DNA from: Prorocentrum cordatum
Taxonomy: Eukaryota > Sar > Dinophyceae > Prorocentrales > Prorocentraceae
Direction of reading: 5' to 3'
Length of the DNA: 64,000 bases
Assembly (NCBI GenBank): GCA_963575745.1
Contig: CAUYUJ010014589.1
Location: 165,001 to 229,000 of the forward strand
Part shown: piece after piece, positions 48,101 to 59,329 of the stretch
Numbering within the stretch: position 1 is the first letter of the stretch
Layout: the number at the start of each line of letters is the position of its first letter
Made by a program: the position numbers and the translations under genes
The notes under the pieces: model-generated
The model's input: only the letters and a program-made list of their open reading frames with translations
Told to the model about the DNA's origin: nothing
Databases searched by the model: none

Positions 48101-49950
48101 TTGGGGATGATGATGTTGTTGATGATGATAATGATGCTGATGTTGATGATCATGATGTTGATGATGCTGTCGATTCTGCTGATGATGGTGATGATGTTGA
48201 TGCTGTTGTTGACGATGCTGATCATGCTGATAATGCGGCTGATGTTGTTGCTGATGATGCTGCTGATGCTGTTGATGATGACGCTGCTGCTACTGATGAT
48301 GAGTATGGTGATGCTGATGATGATGAGGCTAAGGACGCGGCTGCTGCTGCTGATGATGATTGGGTGTTGGCGGTGGTGGTGATGGTGATGCTGAGGAGTC
48401 TTACCATGCTGTTGATGACGATGCTGCTCATGATGATCATAAGGACGACGGTGATGTTGATGACGATGCTGCTGATGATGCTGATGATGATGATGACGAT
48501 GCGGATGCTGATGATGATGATGTGGATGGTGATGCTGATGCTGATGATGCGGCTGACGATGATGATGATAGTGCTGCTGCTGATACTGATGCTGCTGATG
48601 ATGGTGATGATGCTGATGCTGCTGATGATGTTGTTGCGGACGATACTGATGGTGGTGTTGATAATGATGATGATGCTGCTGATGTTGCTGATGATGAGGT
48701 TGTTGATAATGATGGTGATGCTTACGCTGCGGGTGCTGATGATGGTGCTGATGATGGTGATGATGATGCTGGTGATGCTGATGATGATGCTGATGTCGAT
48801 GACGATGCTGATGCTGACGATGCTGATTCTGACGTTGATGGTGCTGATGATGGTGGTTATGATGTGCTTGATGGCGCTGCTGGTGATGATGATGGTGCTG
48901 CTGATGAAGATGTTGACGGTGATGTTGATGATGATGGTGATGATGACGATGGCGCTGCGATTGCTGATGGTGTTGATGCTGCTATCAATAATGATGACGA
49001 CGAGGACGATGTTGATGAACAGGACGATCATGATCATGCTGATGATGTGGCTGATGATGAGGACGATGCTGCTGCTGAGGCTACTGGGGACGACGATGCT
49101 GATGCTGATGATGCTTATGATTCTGATGCTGATGCTGATGGTTACGGCGATACTGTTGCGACTGACGACGAAGGTGCGAATGATGCTGGTGGTGCTGATA
49201 CTGTTGATGATGATGATGGTGCTGCTGCTGATACTGATGCTGCTGATGATGGTGGTGATGCTGATGCCGCTGATGATGATGTTGCTGACGATACTGATGG
49301 TGGAGCTGATAATGATGATGATGATGCTGCTGATGCTGCTTATGATGAGGTTGGTGATACTGATGGTGATGCTTACGCTGCGGGTGCTGATGATGGTGAT
49401 GACCTGATGTTGATGCTGCTGCTGATGGTGGTTATGATGTGCTTGATGGCGCTGCTGGTGGTGATGATGGTGCTGCTGATGAAGATGCTGACGGTGATGT
49501 TGATGATGATGGTGATGATGACGATGACGCTGCGATTGCTGATGGTGTTGATGCTGCTATCAAGAATAATGACGACGAGGACGATGTTGATGATCAGGAT
49601 GATCATGATCATGCTGATGATGTGGCTGATGATGAGGATGATGCTGCTGCTGATGATACTGGGGACGACGATGCTGATGCTGATGATGCTCATGATTCTG
49701 ATGCTGATGCTCACGGTGACGGCGATACTGTTGCGGCTGACGACGAAGGTGCTGATGATGCTGATGTTGCTGATATTGATGATGATGATGACGACGAGGC
49801 TGTTGCTGATGGTGGTGGTGATGATGCTGATGATGGTGCTGCTGATGCTGGTGCTGATGGTGATGCTGATGTGATGCTGCTCATGATGGCGATGAGAACG
49901 ATGCTGCTGCTGATGATGATGATGTTGCTGCTGCTGATGAGGGTGATGTT
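48101..49950 (+). repeat. GAT/GCT array with a higher-order duplication
   Basis: This is a degenerate triplet array in which a ~575-650-bp block is present twice. CTTACGCTGCGGGTGCTGAT occurs at 48721 and 49372 (651 bp apart). GTGCTTGATGGCGCTGCTGG occurs at 48864 and 49439, and GACGACGAGGACGATGTTGA at 48996 and 49571 (both 575 bp apart). The difference is a ~76-bp deletion in the second block. Confidence 0.85.
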
Positions 49951-50453
49951 GTTGGGAGGAGGAGGGGAGGAAGCGGAGGCGGAGGAGGAGGAAGGTGAGG
50001 AGAGGAAGGAGGAGGAGGAGGAGACATGATAAGGAGGATGAGGATGAGCATGCGGAGGCGGAGGAGAAACAACATCAAAAAGAAGACAATTAGTAAGCAT
50101 AAAACGGATCAGAAGAAGAGCCGAATCGAGAGAATAAAGCGAGACGAGTACGACAACGACAACGACGATTCATTCCAATACTTCGAATCTGAGGAATAAT
50201 CGTAATCATCAGACGGGCGTTATTAATAATAGGCATAGCAGTATGATTCACAATGGAAATACTGATACGAATTCTAATGGTACCTAATCCTGACAGTGAT
50301 GCTACTCCTAATAAGAACAATCATACTACGACTAACACGAATCATATGAATAGCAGGAATGCGAATGATACAAATATGAATAGCAATATCACAATAATCA
50401 TGACACAATTAATGTTAAGACGACGAAGATGCGGAGGATGCTGATGATGAGGC

Positions 50454-50486
<33 letters not shown>

Positions 50487-50841
50487 GATGATGATGAGGG
50501 AGGAGGAGGAGGGAGGAGGAGGAGGAGGAGGAGGAAGTGAAGAAGAGGCGGACGGAACGAGAAGAGGAGGATGAGGAGGAAGAGGAGGAGGGAGCAGGAG
50601 GAGGAGGAGGAGGAGGAGGAGGAGGAGGAGGAGGAGGAGGAGGAGGAGGTGGAGGAGCAAAAGGAGGGGGAGGAGGACGAGGAGCAGGTAAGAGGCGCGT
50701 CCCCGCAGCCCAATCAGTCTGGGACGAGGGCAGTTGGAAGAGGAGGAGGAGGAGGAGGAGGAAGAGGAGGAGGCGGAGGGGGAGGCGGTGTAGGAGGAGG
50801 AAGAGGGGGAGGAGGAGGAGGAGGAGTAGGAGGCGGAGGCG
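49951..50841 (+). repeat. AGG tracts, AT-rich linker and short GAT run
   Basis: AGG/GCGGAGG purine tract (49955-50070), AT-rich linker (50085-50430), GAT run (50437-50487), then AGG tract (50495-50840) containing a 60-bp non-repetitive patch at 50683-50740 (GCAGCCCAATCAGTCTGGGA) that recurs at 52633-52695. Confidence 0.8.
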
Positions 50842-51480
50842 GAACTGCCTGCACTAAACTTCTGGTGATGGTGGCTTTACGTACTTTGACCTTCGGCGAG
50901 GGCATAGTCACGGGCATCGTCGTATCCGCCCACCCTTGATTGTTGCCAAACATTGGCCCAACTACCCTCGATGAACGCACAGAGCATTGTACCATTAGTT
51001 TCGCACTGGATCGCGCCACCGCTGGTGCCAGTTTTGTCACGATAGGGGAGGGACATTGGGGGATTGGGGTGGCTTGGTCTGATATTCAATGCTTGAGTGG
51101 GCTTCATAGTTGTACCGCACCCTCTTTGCACTGCTTCTCACAGCTTAGCCTGCCACGGTGTTCTGAGCTCTGGCTTCCGATCTCGTTTCGGGGCGGTGAG
51201 CGCCGCCGCCGAGGCAGACGCGGATGGCGCCGCTTCTCTGGAGACCCAAGGCCCCCCTGCCCAGTTCTGCCGCCCGCAACGGAGAGGCTGGACCGAAGCA
51301 TCTGCGCTTTTTGGCCCAGGACTGGGCGCAGGCCCCGGGAGACGGCCCGGTAGCTGATGTGGCCGCAAGTGTGTTGGCGCGGCGCTGGTGATGCGCTCCA
51401 CGCGCTAGCCGCCTCCGTCGGGCACCCTTTCGTCGAGGAGGCTCTTGCTCGGTTGGCCGCGCAGCTGGCTGGCTGAGGTC
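50842..51480 (+). repeat. Segmental duplication core, copy 1
   Basis: About 640 bp that recurs at 53817-54470 with scattered substitutions: AACTGCCTGCACTAAAC at the left end, TGTTGCCAAACATTGGCCCA, GATCGCGCCACCGCTGG, TTAGCCTGCCA, GATCTCGTTTCGGGGCGGTG, and CTGGCTGGCTGAGGTCGC at the right end. Both copies lie between AGG tracts and are followed by block C. Frames conserved in both copies exist on each strand (for example SFVTIGEGHWGIGVAWSDIQ on plus), but indels and stops differ, so I do not call a gene. Confidence 0.85.
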
Positions 51481-51671
51481 GCTGGTGATGTAGCGGAAGG
51501 AGGCGGAGGAGGCGGAGGAGGAGGAGGAGGAGGAGGAGGACCAGTGTGAACCCAAGAGGTACCAACGATGTTGGAATAAACCATCCTTCCAGGCTCCCTC
51601 TTAATAGGCCCCTGCAACGGTTCATGTGCACTGAAGGAACTGTCGCGTTGGAAGGCAACCAGTACTGACAG
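51481..51671 (+). repeat. AGG tract and block C (element B end module)
   Basis: AGG units at 51495-51540 precede CCAGTGTGAACCCAAGAGGT, ACCATCCTTCCAGGCTCCCT, GCAACGGTTCATGTGCACTG, and GGAACTGTCGCGTTGGAAG (to 51655). The same block follows the segmental duplication at 54513-54640 and precedes the B tail at 52710-52840. Confidence 0.8.
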
Positions 51672-52265
<594 letters not shown>

Positions 52266-52497
52266 CGACTGCTACTACTATTCGGGCTAATCACATTACG
52301 AACGCACGAGTAACAGCCATACTAAGAATACAAATGATAAGCATACGAGTACAAACAGTAACCATCATACTGATACAATGGCACTGACAATGCCACAACT
52401 GAGAATACGAAGACGAAGAGGCGCAGGAGGAGGAGGAGGAAATGAAAGAGGTGGAGGAGGACGGAAATGAGGAGGAGGAAGAGGGGGATGATGATGC

Positions 52498-52528
<31 letters not shown>

Positions 52529-52575
52529 GCTGCTGATGATGATGATGATGACGATGACGATGACGATGATGATGA
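52266..52575 (+). repeat. AT-rich linker and GAT run
   Basis: AT-rich linker (52270-52430: ACGAACGCACGAGTAACAGC, AAGCATACGAGTACAAAC) of the kind seen at 46.7, 47.5 and 50.1 kb, then AGG and GAT/GAC units (52430-52575). Confidence 0.7.
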
Positions 52576-53816
52576 TGAGGAGGAGGAGGTGGAGGGGGAG
52601 GAGGAGGAGGAAGAGGAGGAGGAGGAGGACCAGGAGCAGGTGAGAGGCGCGGCCCCGCAGCCCAATCAGGCTGAGACGAGGGCCAGTTCGAGGAGGATGA
52701 AGAAGAGGGCCAGCGTAAACCCAAGAGTCATCATCGATGCTGGAATTCACCCTCCCTCCAAGCTCCCTCTTCGTAGGCCCCTACAACGGTTCATTTCCAT
52801 TGAGGGAACTGCCTCTTTGGAAGACAGCCGTTTGAGGAGTTCTCGGGATTTTGACGCCACGTGTCAACCTGACTGCTGCGTCTTGACGATCCGGAATCGT
52901 GCTAGAACGCTACTTTTGGGACTTCAACACCGCGAATCAACATAACTGTTGCGCCCGCACTGTCTGGAATCTTTCCACAATGCCATTTCTGGTACGTTGA
53001 TCATGGGAATCCGTGAAACATTTGCACCTGTTTGAAACGAATGTGCGCGGCGCCGAGGCGCGAGCCACATTTTGGAAAGGAGCCGCCCTCAATTCGTGAA
53101 GTTCTTGCAGATTTAGAAAACGAATGTGCGCGGAGCTAAGGCGAGAGCCACATTTTGAAAACCACCCGCTCTGAATCCGTCAAGCTCTTTTCAATTTAGA
53201 CAACGAGTGTGCGCAGCGCTAAGGCGAGAGCCACATTTTGAAAACCACCCGCCCTCAATCCGTAAAGCTCTTGCAAATGCTTAAAACGAATGTGCGCGGC
53301 GCTAAGGCGAGAGCATCATTTTGAACACCACTTGCCCTCAATCCGTGAAGCTCTCGCACATGTTGAAAACGAAAGTGCGCGGCGCTGAGGCGAGAGCCAC
53401 ATTTTGGAAGGGAACCGCCCTCAATCCGTGAAGCTCTTGCAAATGTAGCGAATGTGCGCGGCGCTAAGGCGAGAGCCACATTTTGAAAACCACCCGTCCT
53501 CAATCCGTGAAGCTCTTGCAAATTTAGAAAACGATGTGCGCGGCGCTAAGGCGAGAGCCACATTTTGAAAACCACCCGCCCTCCATCTTCGAAACTGTTG
53601 TCTTTCAGCTCCAGAGTCATAAGTGGTGAGGAAGTCTCAGGCGAAACGCCCGGCCTGGCCTCAAAACTGGCCTCGGGGTGCGACAGGGATAAGTTCTTTA
53701 GAAGGAGAAAGAAAGGAGGAAGAGGAGGAGGAGGAGGAGGAGGAGGAGGAGGAGGGGGAGGGGGAGGAGGAGTAGGAGGAGGAGGATGGGAGGAGGAGGA
53801 GGAAAAGGAGGGGGAG
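52576..53816 (-). repeat. Composite element B, copy 3
   Basis: Read on the plus strand: AGG tract (52577-52632), patch shared with 50683, block C (52710-52840), tail (52841-53030, GCGAATCAACATAACTGTTG), array of seven 83-bp units (53031-53600) with CATTTTGAAAACCACCCGCC, CTCAATCCGTGAAGCTCTTG and GTGCGCGGCGCTAAGGCGAG, linker (53600-53700, GTCTCAGGCGAAACGCCCGG, CTCGGGGTGCGACAGGGA), AGG tract (53701-53815). Unit starts at 53043, 53126, 53209, 53292, 53375, 53454 and 53536 show the 83-bp period. Same module order as copy 1, inverted. Confidence 0.9.
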
Positions 53817-54470
53817 TCGGAACTGCCTGCACTAAACCTCCGGTGATGGCGGCTTTACGTATTGTGATCTTCGGCGAAGGCATAGTCACGGGTATCGTCG
53901 TATCCGCCCACGCTTTGTTGTTGCCAAACATTGGCCCAACTGCCCTCGATGAACGCACAGGGCATTGTACCACTAGTCCTGCACTGTATCGCGCCACCGC
54001 TGGCGCCAGTTTTGTCACGATAGCGGAGGGACATTGGGGGATTGGGGTGGCTTGGTCTGAAATTCAATGCTTGCGTGGGCTTCCCAACTTTACCGCACTC
54101 TCTTTGCACTGCTTCTCACAGCTTAGCCTGCCAAGGTGTTCTGAGCTCTGGCTTCCGATCTCGTTTCGGGGCGGTGAGCGCCGCCGCCGAGGCAGACACG
54201 CGGGTGGCGCCGCTTCTCTGGAAACCCAAGGCCCTCCTGCATAGTTCTGCCGCCCGCAACGGAGAGGATGGACCGAAGAATCTGCGGTTATTGGCCTAGG
54301 ACTGGGCGCAGGCCCTGGGAGACGGCCTGGCAGCTGATGTGGCCGCAAGTGTGCTGGCGCGGCGCTGGTGATGCGCTCCACGCGCTAGCTGCCTTCGTCG
54401 GGCAGCGTTTCGTCGAGGAGGCTCTTGCTCGGCTGGCCGCGGAGCTGGCTAGCTGAGGTCGCCGGTGAGG
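53817..54470 (+). repeat. Segmental duplication core, copy 2
   Basis: It matches 50842-51480 along its length in the same orientation, with scattered substitutions and small indels (for example GCAGACACGCGGGTGGCG here against GCAGACGCGGATGGCG in copy 1). It lies between the AGG tracts of element B copies 3 and 4. Confidence 0.85.
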
Positions 54471-55236
54471 TAGTGGAAGAAGGCAGAGGAGGCGGAGAAG
54501 GAAAAGGAGGAGGACCAGTGTAAACCCAAGAGACACCAACGACGTTGTAAATTACCCTCCCTCCAAGCTCCTTCTTCATATGCCCCTACAACGACGCATT
54601 TGCACTGAGGGAACTGTCGCGTTGGAAGAACCGTTTGAAGGCCCTGACGCATGCCAAAACATTGTTCTCGGATTTCCAACGCCACGGATCAACATGACTG
54701 TTGCGTCTAGACGGTCCTGAATCGGGCGAGAACGCCATTCACGCCGCGAATCAACGTAGCTGTTTTACCCACACAATCCTCAATCTTTCGATGTCTGATA
54801 TGCTGATCATGGGGAACCGTGCGAATCTTGCAAATGTTGAAAACGAATGCGTGCGGCGCTAGGGGGAGAATCACATTTTGAAAGGAACCGCCATCGATCC
54901 TTGAAGCTCTTGCCAACTTTTGAGCTTCAGTGTCATAACTGGTGAGGACGTCTCAGGCGTAACGCCCGGCCCGCCCTAACAATTGGCCTCGGGGTGCGAC
55001 AGGGAGAAGTTATGTATAAGAAAAAGGACTGGAGGAGAAGGAGGAGCAGGAGGAGGAGGAAGAGGCGGAGGAGGGGGAGGAGTAGGAGGAGGAGGAGGAG
55101 GAGGAGGAGGAGGAGAAGGAGGAAAAGGAGGAGGAGGAAAAGGAGCAGGAGGCGGAGGAAGAGGGGGAGGAGGAGGAGGAGGAAGAGGAGGAGGAGGAGG
55201 AACAGGAGGAAGGGGAGGAGGAGGAGAGTGATCAGA
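54471..55236 (-). repeat. Composite element B, copy 4 (short)
   Basis: On the plus strand: AGG/AGAGG tract (54478-54512), block C (54513-54640), tail (54650-54830, GCGAATCAACGTAGCTGTTT), about one 83-bp unit (54835-54915), linker (54915-55012, GTCTCAGGCGTAACGCCCGG, CTCGGGGTGCGACAGGGAGA), AGG/GGGGGA tract (55030-55235). The array is reduced to roughly a single unit. Confidence 0.8.
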
Positions 55237-55529
55237 ACCCTCTCGTCGGGCTCGTCGGCGCCTCGCCCTGACCCCATGCATCTGCGGCTGTTTCGGATCT
55301 AGGCTGCAGCCCGTGTTCTGCGCGCCGACAGACGGCGCAGTTCTTCCCGCCAGCAGGTGGCGGCCCTTAGCACATCAACGCACCTTCCTCCCAGTCCTCT
55401 GGAAAAGGTTCCGCGGCGAAAGCAGGGACAAGCAGAGCATCAGGCAAGGCTGTGAGAGGGAGTACAAGACGAGTGCATACGTTGACTTTGGTAGCGGAGC
55501 TTCGGCTCCAGTCCACGAACACCCACAAC
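55237..55529 (+). other. Unassigned sequence upstream of LTR element 2
   Basis: Mixed sequence with no repeat. It may include the 5' LTR or leader of the retroelement that follows. Without the 3' LTR, which would lie beyond the right edge, the boundary cannot be set. Confidence 0.35.
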
Positions 55530-55690
55530 ACGAAGATCTTCACTGACGGCATCGATACGAACATCCCCTATATCAAGATCTTCACCGACTACTTTACCAA
55601 CGGCATCGATACGAACATCCACTACACGAAGATCTTCAACAACGGCATCCTTACGAACATCCCCTATATAGAGATCACCATCGGATACGA
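55530..55690 (+). repeat. 42-bp tandem repeat before gag
   Basis: AAGATCTTCACTGACGGCAT, then CGATACGAACATCCCCTATA; unit starts at 55533, 55575, 55629 and 55671. Intervals are 42, 54 and 42 bp, the 54 containing a 12-bp insertion. It is notably less GC-rich than the coding sequence after it. It ends 10-20 bp before the gag ATG, so it probably lies in the leader of the element. It would translate to KIFTDGIDTNIPYI units. Confidence 0.85.
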
Positions 55691-55692
55691 CG

Positions 55693-57162
55693 ATGGCGAG
55701 CCTTGCACCCGGAGCCGTGGAGGCTCAGGGCATTCACCGCATCCCCCCGGCGTGGCAGCCGGGTACAGATTATACCTTTAGGGATTGGGAGCGCGACATC
55801 ACGAACTGGACCAGGCTCACCGACCTGCAGGCTGACCAGATCGGCGGAGCTATCTACCCGCGTGTCTCTGGCCTGGCCAAGACCTTGCTACGCGAGATCC
55901 CCGGCAATGTGATCAGTTATGGCGCGGATGGGCGCCCAGGTGTGGAGATCCTCATGGCAGCCCTTCGAGCACGATGGGGCGGCGAGGGTCAGGACAAGCA
56001 GTTGCAGCTCCTAGCCGCCTTTGATGAGTTCGATGTCGGCCCTCGCGAGGATTATGAAGATGCCATCGCACGTTTCGGCATCATCCGTATTCGAGCTCGT
56101 GATGAAGCTGGTCACCAAGTTGCTCCTGCATCCCTGGCTCGGAAGCTCCTCCTAGCCTTCGATGTCCCAGAGGATGCGTGGTCCAATCTTCTCGTGCAGA
56201 CCCGAGGCCTGCTTCCGAGCACTGAGATGGAATATGACGCATTCTTGAGGCATCTGAAGCGCAACCTCTCCCTTCACTTCAGGAGGAACAATGCTATGCG
56301 ACCTCAGGTTCCCAGAGGTCTGATGGGCAATGGTGGAGGGGGCGCGCATGGTCATTTCTCGGCATTCCCGACTTCCGAACAGCAACGTGGCAGCTCGTCA
56401 GGCACATTCTGGGACCGCATGCCTTCACGAACACCAGCAGTGCACCAGAGCTACAACATGGGCTCCAACCAGCGCCAGCACTGTGGCTAATGCTTGACAT
56501 GCAGCATGTGTACTGCGTATTACTACGATGACGAGCTGGACCTCATGGAGAGCGACGACGACTCAGACGACGACCTGGACTTCGAGGACGAAGGCCAGGC
56601 TCAGGCGGCGCACCTGCAGTACGAGAGCAGCTGCGCCGAGTGGGACAACATCGTCATGCCCCAGGAGATCGAGGACAAGTACCAGGTCTTCCTCGAGCAC
56701 GCGCGGCGCTGGAACAAGTTCCGCAAGTTTGGCCGACGACGACGTGACTTTCACAAACGAGGAGACCGCCACGGAGAACGTCGTGTCTCTCGGCCGAGAC
56801 AATTCCAGCATAAACGATCTCGATTCAAGTTCTCCCCGAAGCGGCGGCTTGACTACCAGATGGGCAAGAAGAACCTGCTGGGAAAGGATGGCAAACCACT
56901 TGGATGCTCTATCTGCGACAGCGACGATCATCTACGAGCTTTCTGTCCTCAGAAGAAGAAGCGTTTCGGAATCGGAGGCAGACCGAGGATGAATGCTGGG
57001 CCCAACAATGCATTCTCAAACCCTTTACTTGTCTCGCATCCTCCTCCACGGTCGGCGCCAACATCTACAGGGCCCTCCTTGGGCGGCCACCTGATGCGGC
57101 CCCCTTCAGACGCAGGGGGAGGGGGGGGGGGGGGCACCGCCGCCTCAGCAGCCGCCGCCTGA
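55693..57162 (+). pseudogene. gag: gag of LTR element 2, one in-frame stop
   Basis: Capsid/nucleocapsid protein. It starts at ATG 55693 (MASLAPGAVEAQGIHRIPPA). The capsid-like part has FRDWERDITNWTRLTDLQAD and VEILMAALRARWGGEGQDKQ. A TAA at 56488-56490 breaks the frame after QRQHCG, and the same frame resumes with an acidic stretch (DLMESDDDSDDDLDFEDEG), a helix, a basic stretch and the canonical knuckle CSICDSDDHLRAFC (56905-56946, C-x2-C-x4-H-x4-C). A G-run at 57116-57134 ends the frame. Reading through the stop gives a typical dinoflagellate copia gag layout. The stop could be a true mutation or a sequencing error. Confidence 0.85.
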
Positions 57163-57661
57163 ATCCGAAGGTCATCGGCCAGCATCTCCGAAATCATGGA
57201 AGTGCTACTGCGGAGAAGCCCACAGCGATGTTTCAGCGCCCAGTAGCGACAACAAGATGTGGCACATGCAGGGCTTCAGTCCGATCGACGCTGGCCCCGA
57301 GTCAGGCATGGTGGTCGACCAGATGGGAGATCCTTCCCCGTCCAGGATATCAGCGCTCGACAGCGGCGCCACACCTTTCCAGCCTACGGCGTGGACAGCT
57401 GGCAAGAAGGAGGAGGAGGCTCCCAGGAAGCCCAAACACTACAACATTGCCAAGGGCCACATCTGCCACAACTGCAAGACGGAGTACCGCCATGAGCTCT
57501 ATGAATGTGAGTATTGTAAGAAGGAGTTTTGTCATCAGTGCACGGCCTACGACGACTGCCTGCGCTGTTGGGAATGTGGGGGGGGAGCGTGCCGGCCGCG
57601 GCCAGGGCAGATCACAGGTGCGCACTCAGCGCCTTTACCCGTGGTGCAGCGACCTCAGTGA
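57140..57661 (+). pseudogene. Cysteine-rich (zinc-binding) domain of LTR element 2 polyprotein
   Basis: After the G-run the protein continues in the next frame: PPPQQPPPESEGHRPASP, WKCYCGEAHSD, then ISALDSGATPFQPTAWTAGK and a C-x2-C cluster series HICHNCKTEYRHELYECEYC, KKEFCHQCTAYDDCLRCWEC. The four C-x2-C pairs suggest a RING- or FYVE-like zinc fold, but the spacing does not let me choose. A second G-run (57577-57585) marks a move to the protease frame. The role in the element is unknown. Confidence 0.6.
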
Positions 57662-58271
57662 CATACGTATCACGGGATCCTGGATTGGCTACCAGGCTCA
57701 CTTGGCGTCGCAGCTACCAGGTACTCGCGAGGGACTCCTGGTCGACAGCGGCGCCATCGACAAACTCGCCGGCAAGCAGTTCGTGGATCGCCAGAGTGTC
57801 ATCGCCAAGACGGCGGGCAACGAGACGCACTTCGAGCCTATGGCGCACCTCGTCGCGGTCAACGGCGTGGGGGAGGGTAGCCAGCAGGCTACGCACCAGG
57901 CAGTTGTACCGATCCAACTCAATGGCGAAACCGCTGAGTTTCGAGCCCCTTGTCTGATGGGCGACGGCGCTGGCGCTCCGGCCCTGTGGGGCCTGCGATC
58001 GCAGAGACAGTCGCGCGCCATCATCGACACCGGCGGCAACGCGGTCATCATCGCTGGCCCCGGAGGTTTCTCGATGACTCTCAGCCCCGGCAGCGAGGTG
58101 ATACGGTGCGAGAACGCGATCTCCGGACACATGATGATTCCCGTGTCGGACTTCGAGGAGCAGGACAAGGAGATGATCAGGTCCTCTACGAAGTGGGCCC
58201 TCTACGGAGCGCGCCGCCAGCTGGACAGCAGCGGCGCTGCGGTGCCTTCCGCGGCCCCGACGCCACCGTGA
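57660..58271 (+). pseudogene. Retropepsin-like protease of LTR element 2
   Basis: Aspartic protease of the polyprotein. The frame enters at about 57600 (YPWCSDLSDIRITGSWIGYQ). The active site is GLLVDSGAIDKLAGKQF, with Asp intact at 57744-57746. The flap/second-half region follows: APALWGLRSQRQSRAIIDTG, then SPGSEVIRCENAISGHMMIP, the S-G-H motif, and a TGA at 58269-58271. The domain looks complete. Only the joins on either side are frame-shifted. Confidence 0.8.
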
Positions 58272-58324
58272 GGGCCCGGCGGGCCGAACAATGAGCGGGG
58301 GCAAGGCTCGGCTGTGCCATCAGC

Positions 58325-59266
58325 AATCCCCCGCAGTACCACTACAAGTACTATCGCTACACGGTCAATTCTGAAACGACAGCTGCCACTGCAGGTTCTT
58401 CGAGACCGTCCTCGGCAGCTACCTCCTCTACTGCACCGTCCGGCACATCGACTGCACCCGCGGGTGCTTTACCGCGAGGCCTCCTGGACTGGCAGCAGTC
58501 GGCTCGCGACTGGCTTGACGAGTGCAGACAACTTTCGACGGTGCCTGATCCACCGGCAGGAGACGGAGATCACCGCCAATATCATTTCAGGGAAATCTTC
58601 AGCGGCTCCTGCAAGTTTACCGAGAAGAACAAGGCCGCCGGCATGCATACTAGATCACCAATCGACCTGACGACGAAGTGGAATCTCTTGCGGCGGACTC
58701 ACCAGCTCGAGTTACTCCGACAAGTTCGAGAGGAACCAGCTCAGGTTTTGTGGCTAGATCCTCCAGGCGCGGCCACAGGCACTGGCAGCGCCAAGGGCCA
58801 CGAGCTGGCCAGGTGCGTCACCGAGCTCGTCCGCACTCAGCCGGACAAGGGCCTTCACGTCGTCATCGACGCGACTGCCGGCGGCCACTTCTGGAAGCAA
58901 GCCGAGCTTCAACCACCATTTACACGCGGGCGCCTCAAGCATTGGAAGTATTCTTGGTGTGGTTTGGGCGCCGTCGACCCTGCGACGGGCCGACCAGGGC
59001 ATCGAGTTCGACGAGTCCTATCTACCATCGACCTACCTCACCTCTGTCTTGGCCGGCCTGCTGGCAGCTATCGGGCACAATGTTGCCGCCTATCTCATCT
59101 GCACCAAGCCACGAGAACGCGCTTTCAGTCTTCCAATGCCCTGGATCGCAACAGGGCATCCAGGGAGTACCCTGAGCAAGTGATCAAGGCAGCTCACCTC
59201 GACTTGATGAAGTTTCTGCAATTGAGGAGTGAAGAGAGCGAGAAGTACAACCAGAGTGCATCATAA
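58325..59266 (+). pseudogene. Methyltransferase-like domain 1 of LTR element 2
   Basis: An open frame from about 58325 starts with a Ser/Thr/Ala-rich linker and RDWLDECRQLSTVPDPP. The Rossmann-like fold begins with YHFREIFSGSCKFTEKNKAA (motif I region). It is followed by RSPIDLTTKWNLLRR, then AQVLWLDPPGAATGTGSAKG, where C5-methyltransferases have P-P-C; here the Cys position is Gly (58757-58768). HVVIDATAGGHFWKQAEL follows, and near the end REYPEQVIKAAHLDLMKFLQ. It terminates at TAA 59264-59266, after which the same frame continues into domain 2. Retrotransposon-borne C5-methyltransferases are known from dinoflagellates. With Gly for Cys this copy of the domain is probably not catalytic. Confidence 0.6.
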
Positions 59267-59329
59267 CCCTCTACATCGGCTTCTACTACAGAAACTGCCC
59301 CGGTCAAGCCCCTTATCTCTAGGACGGAG

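Noticed and set aside
57116-57134. Programmed ribosomal frameshift between gag and pol of LTR element 2
   Set aside because: The G-run is long and of a type prone to sequencing error. No pseudoknot or typical slippery heptamer is evident, and further uncorrected frame changes follow downstream.
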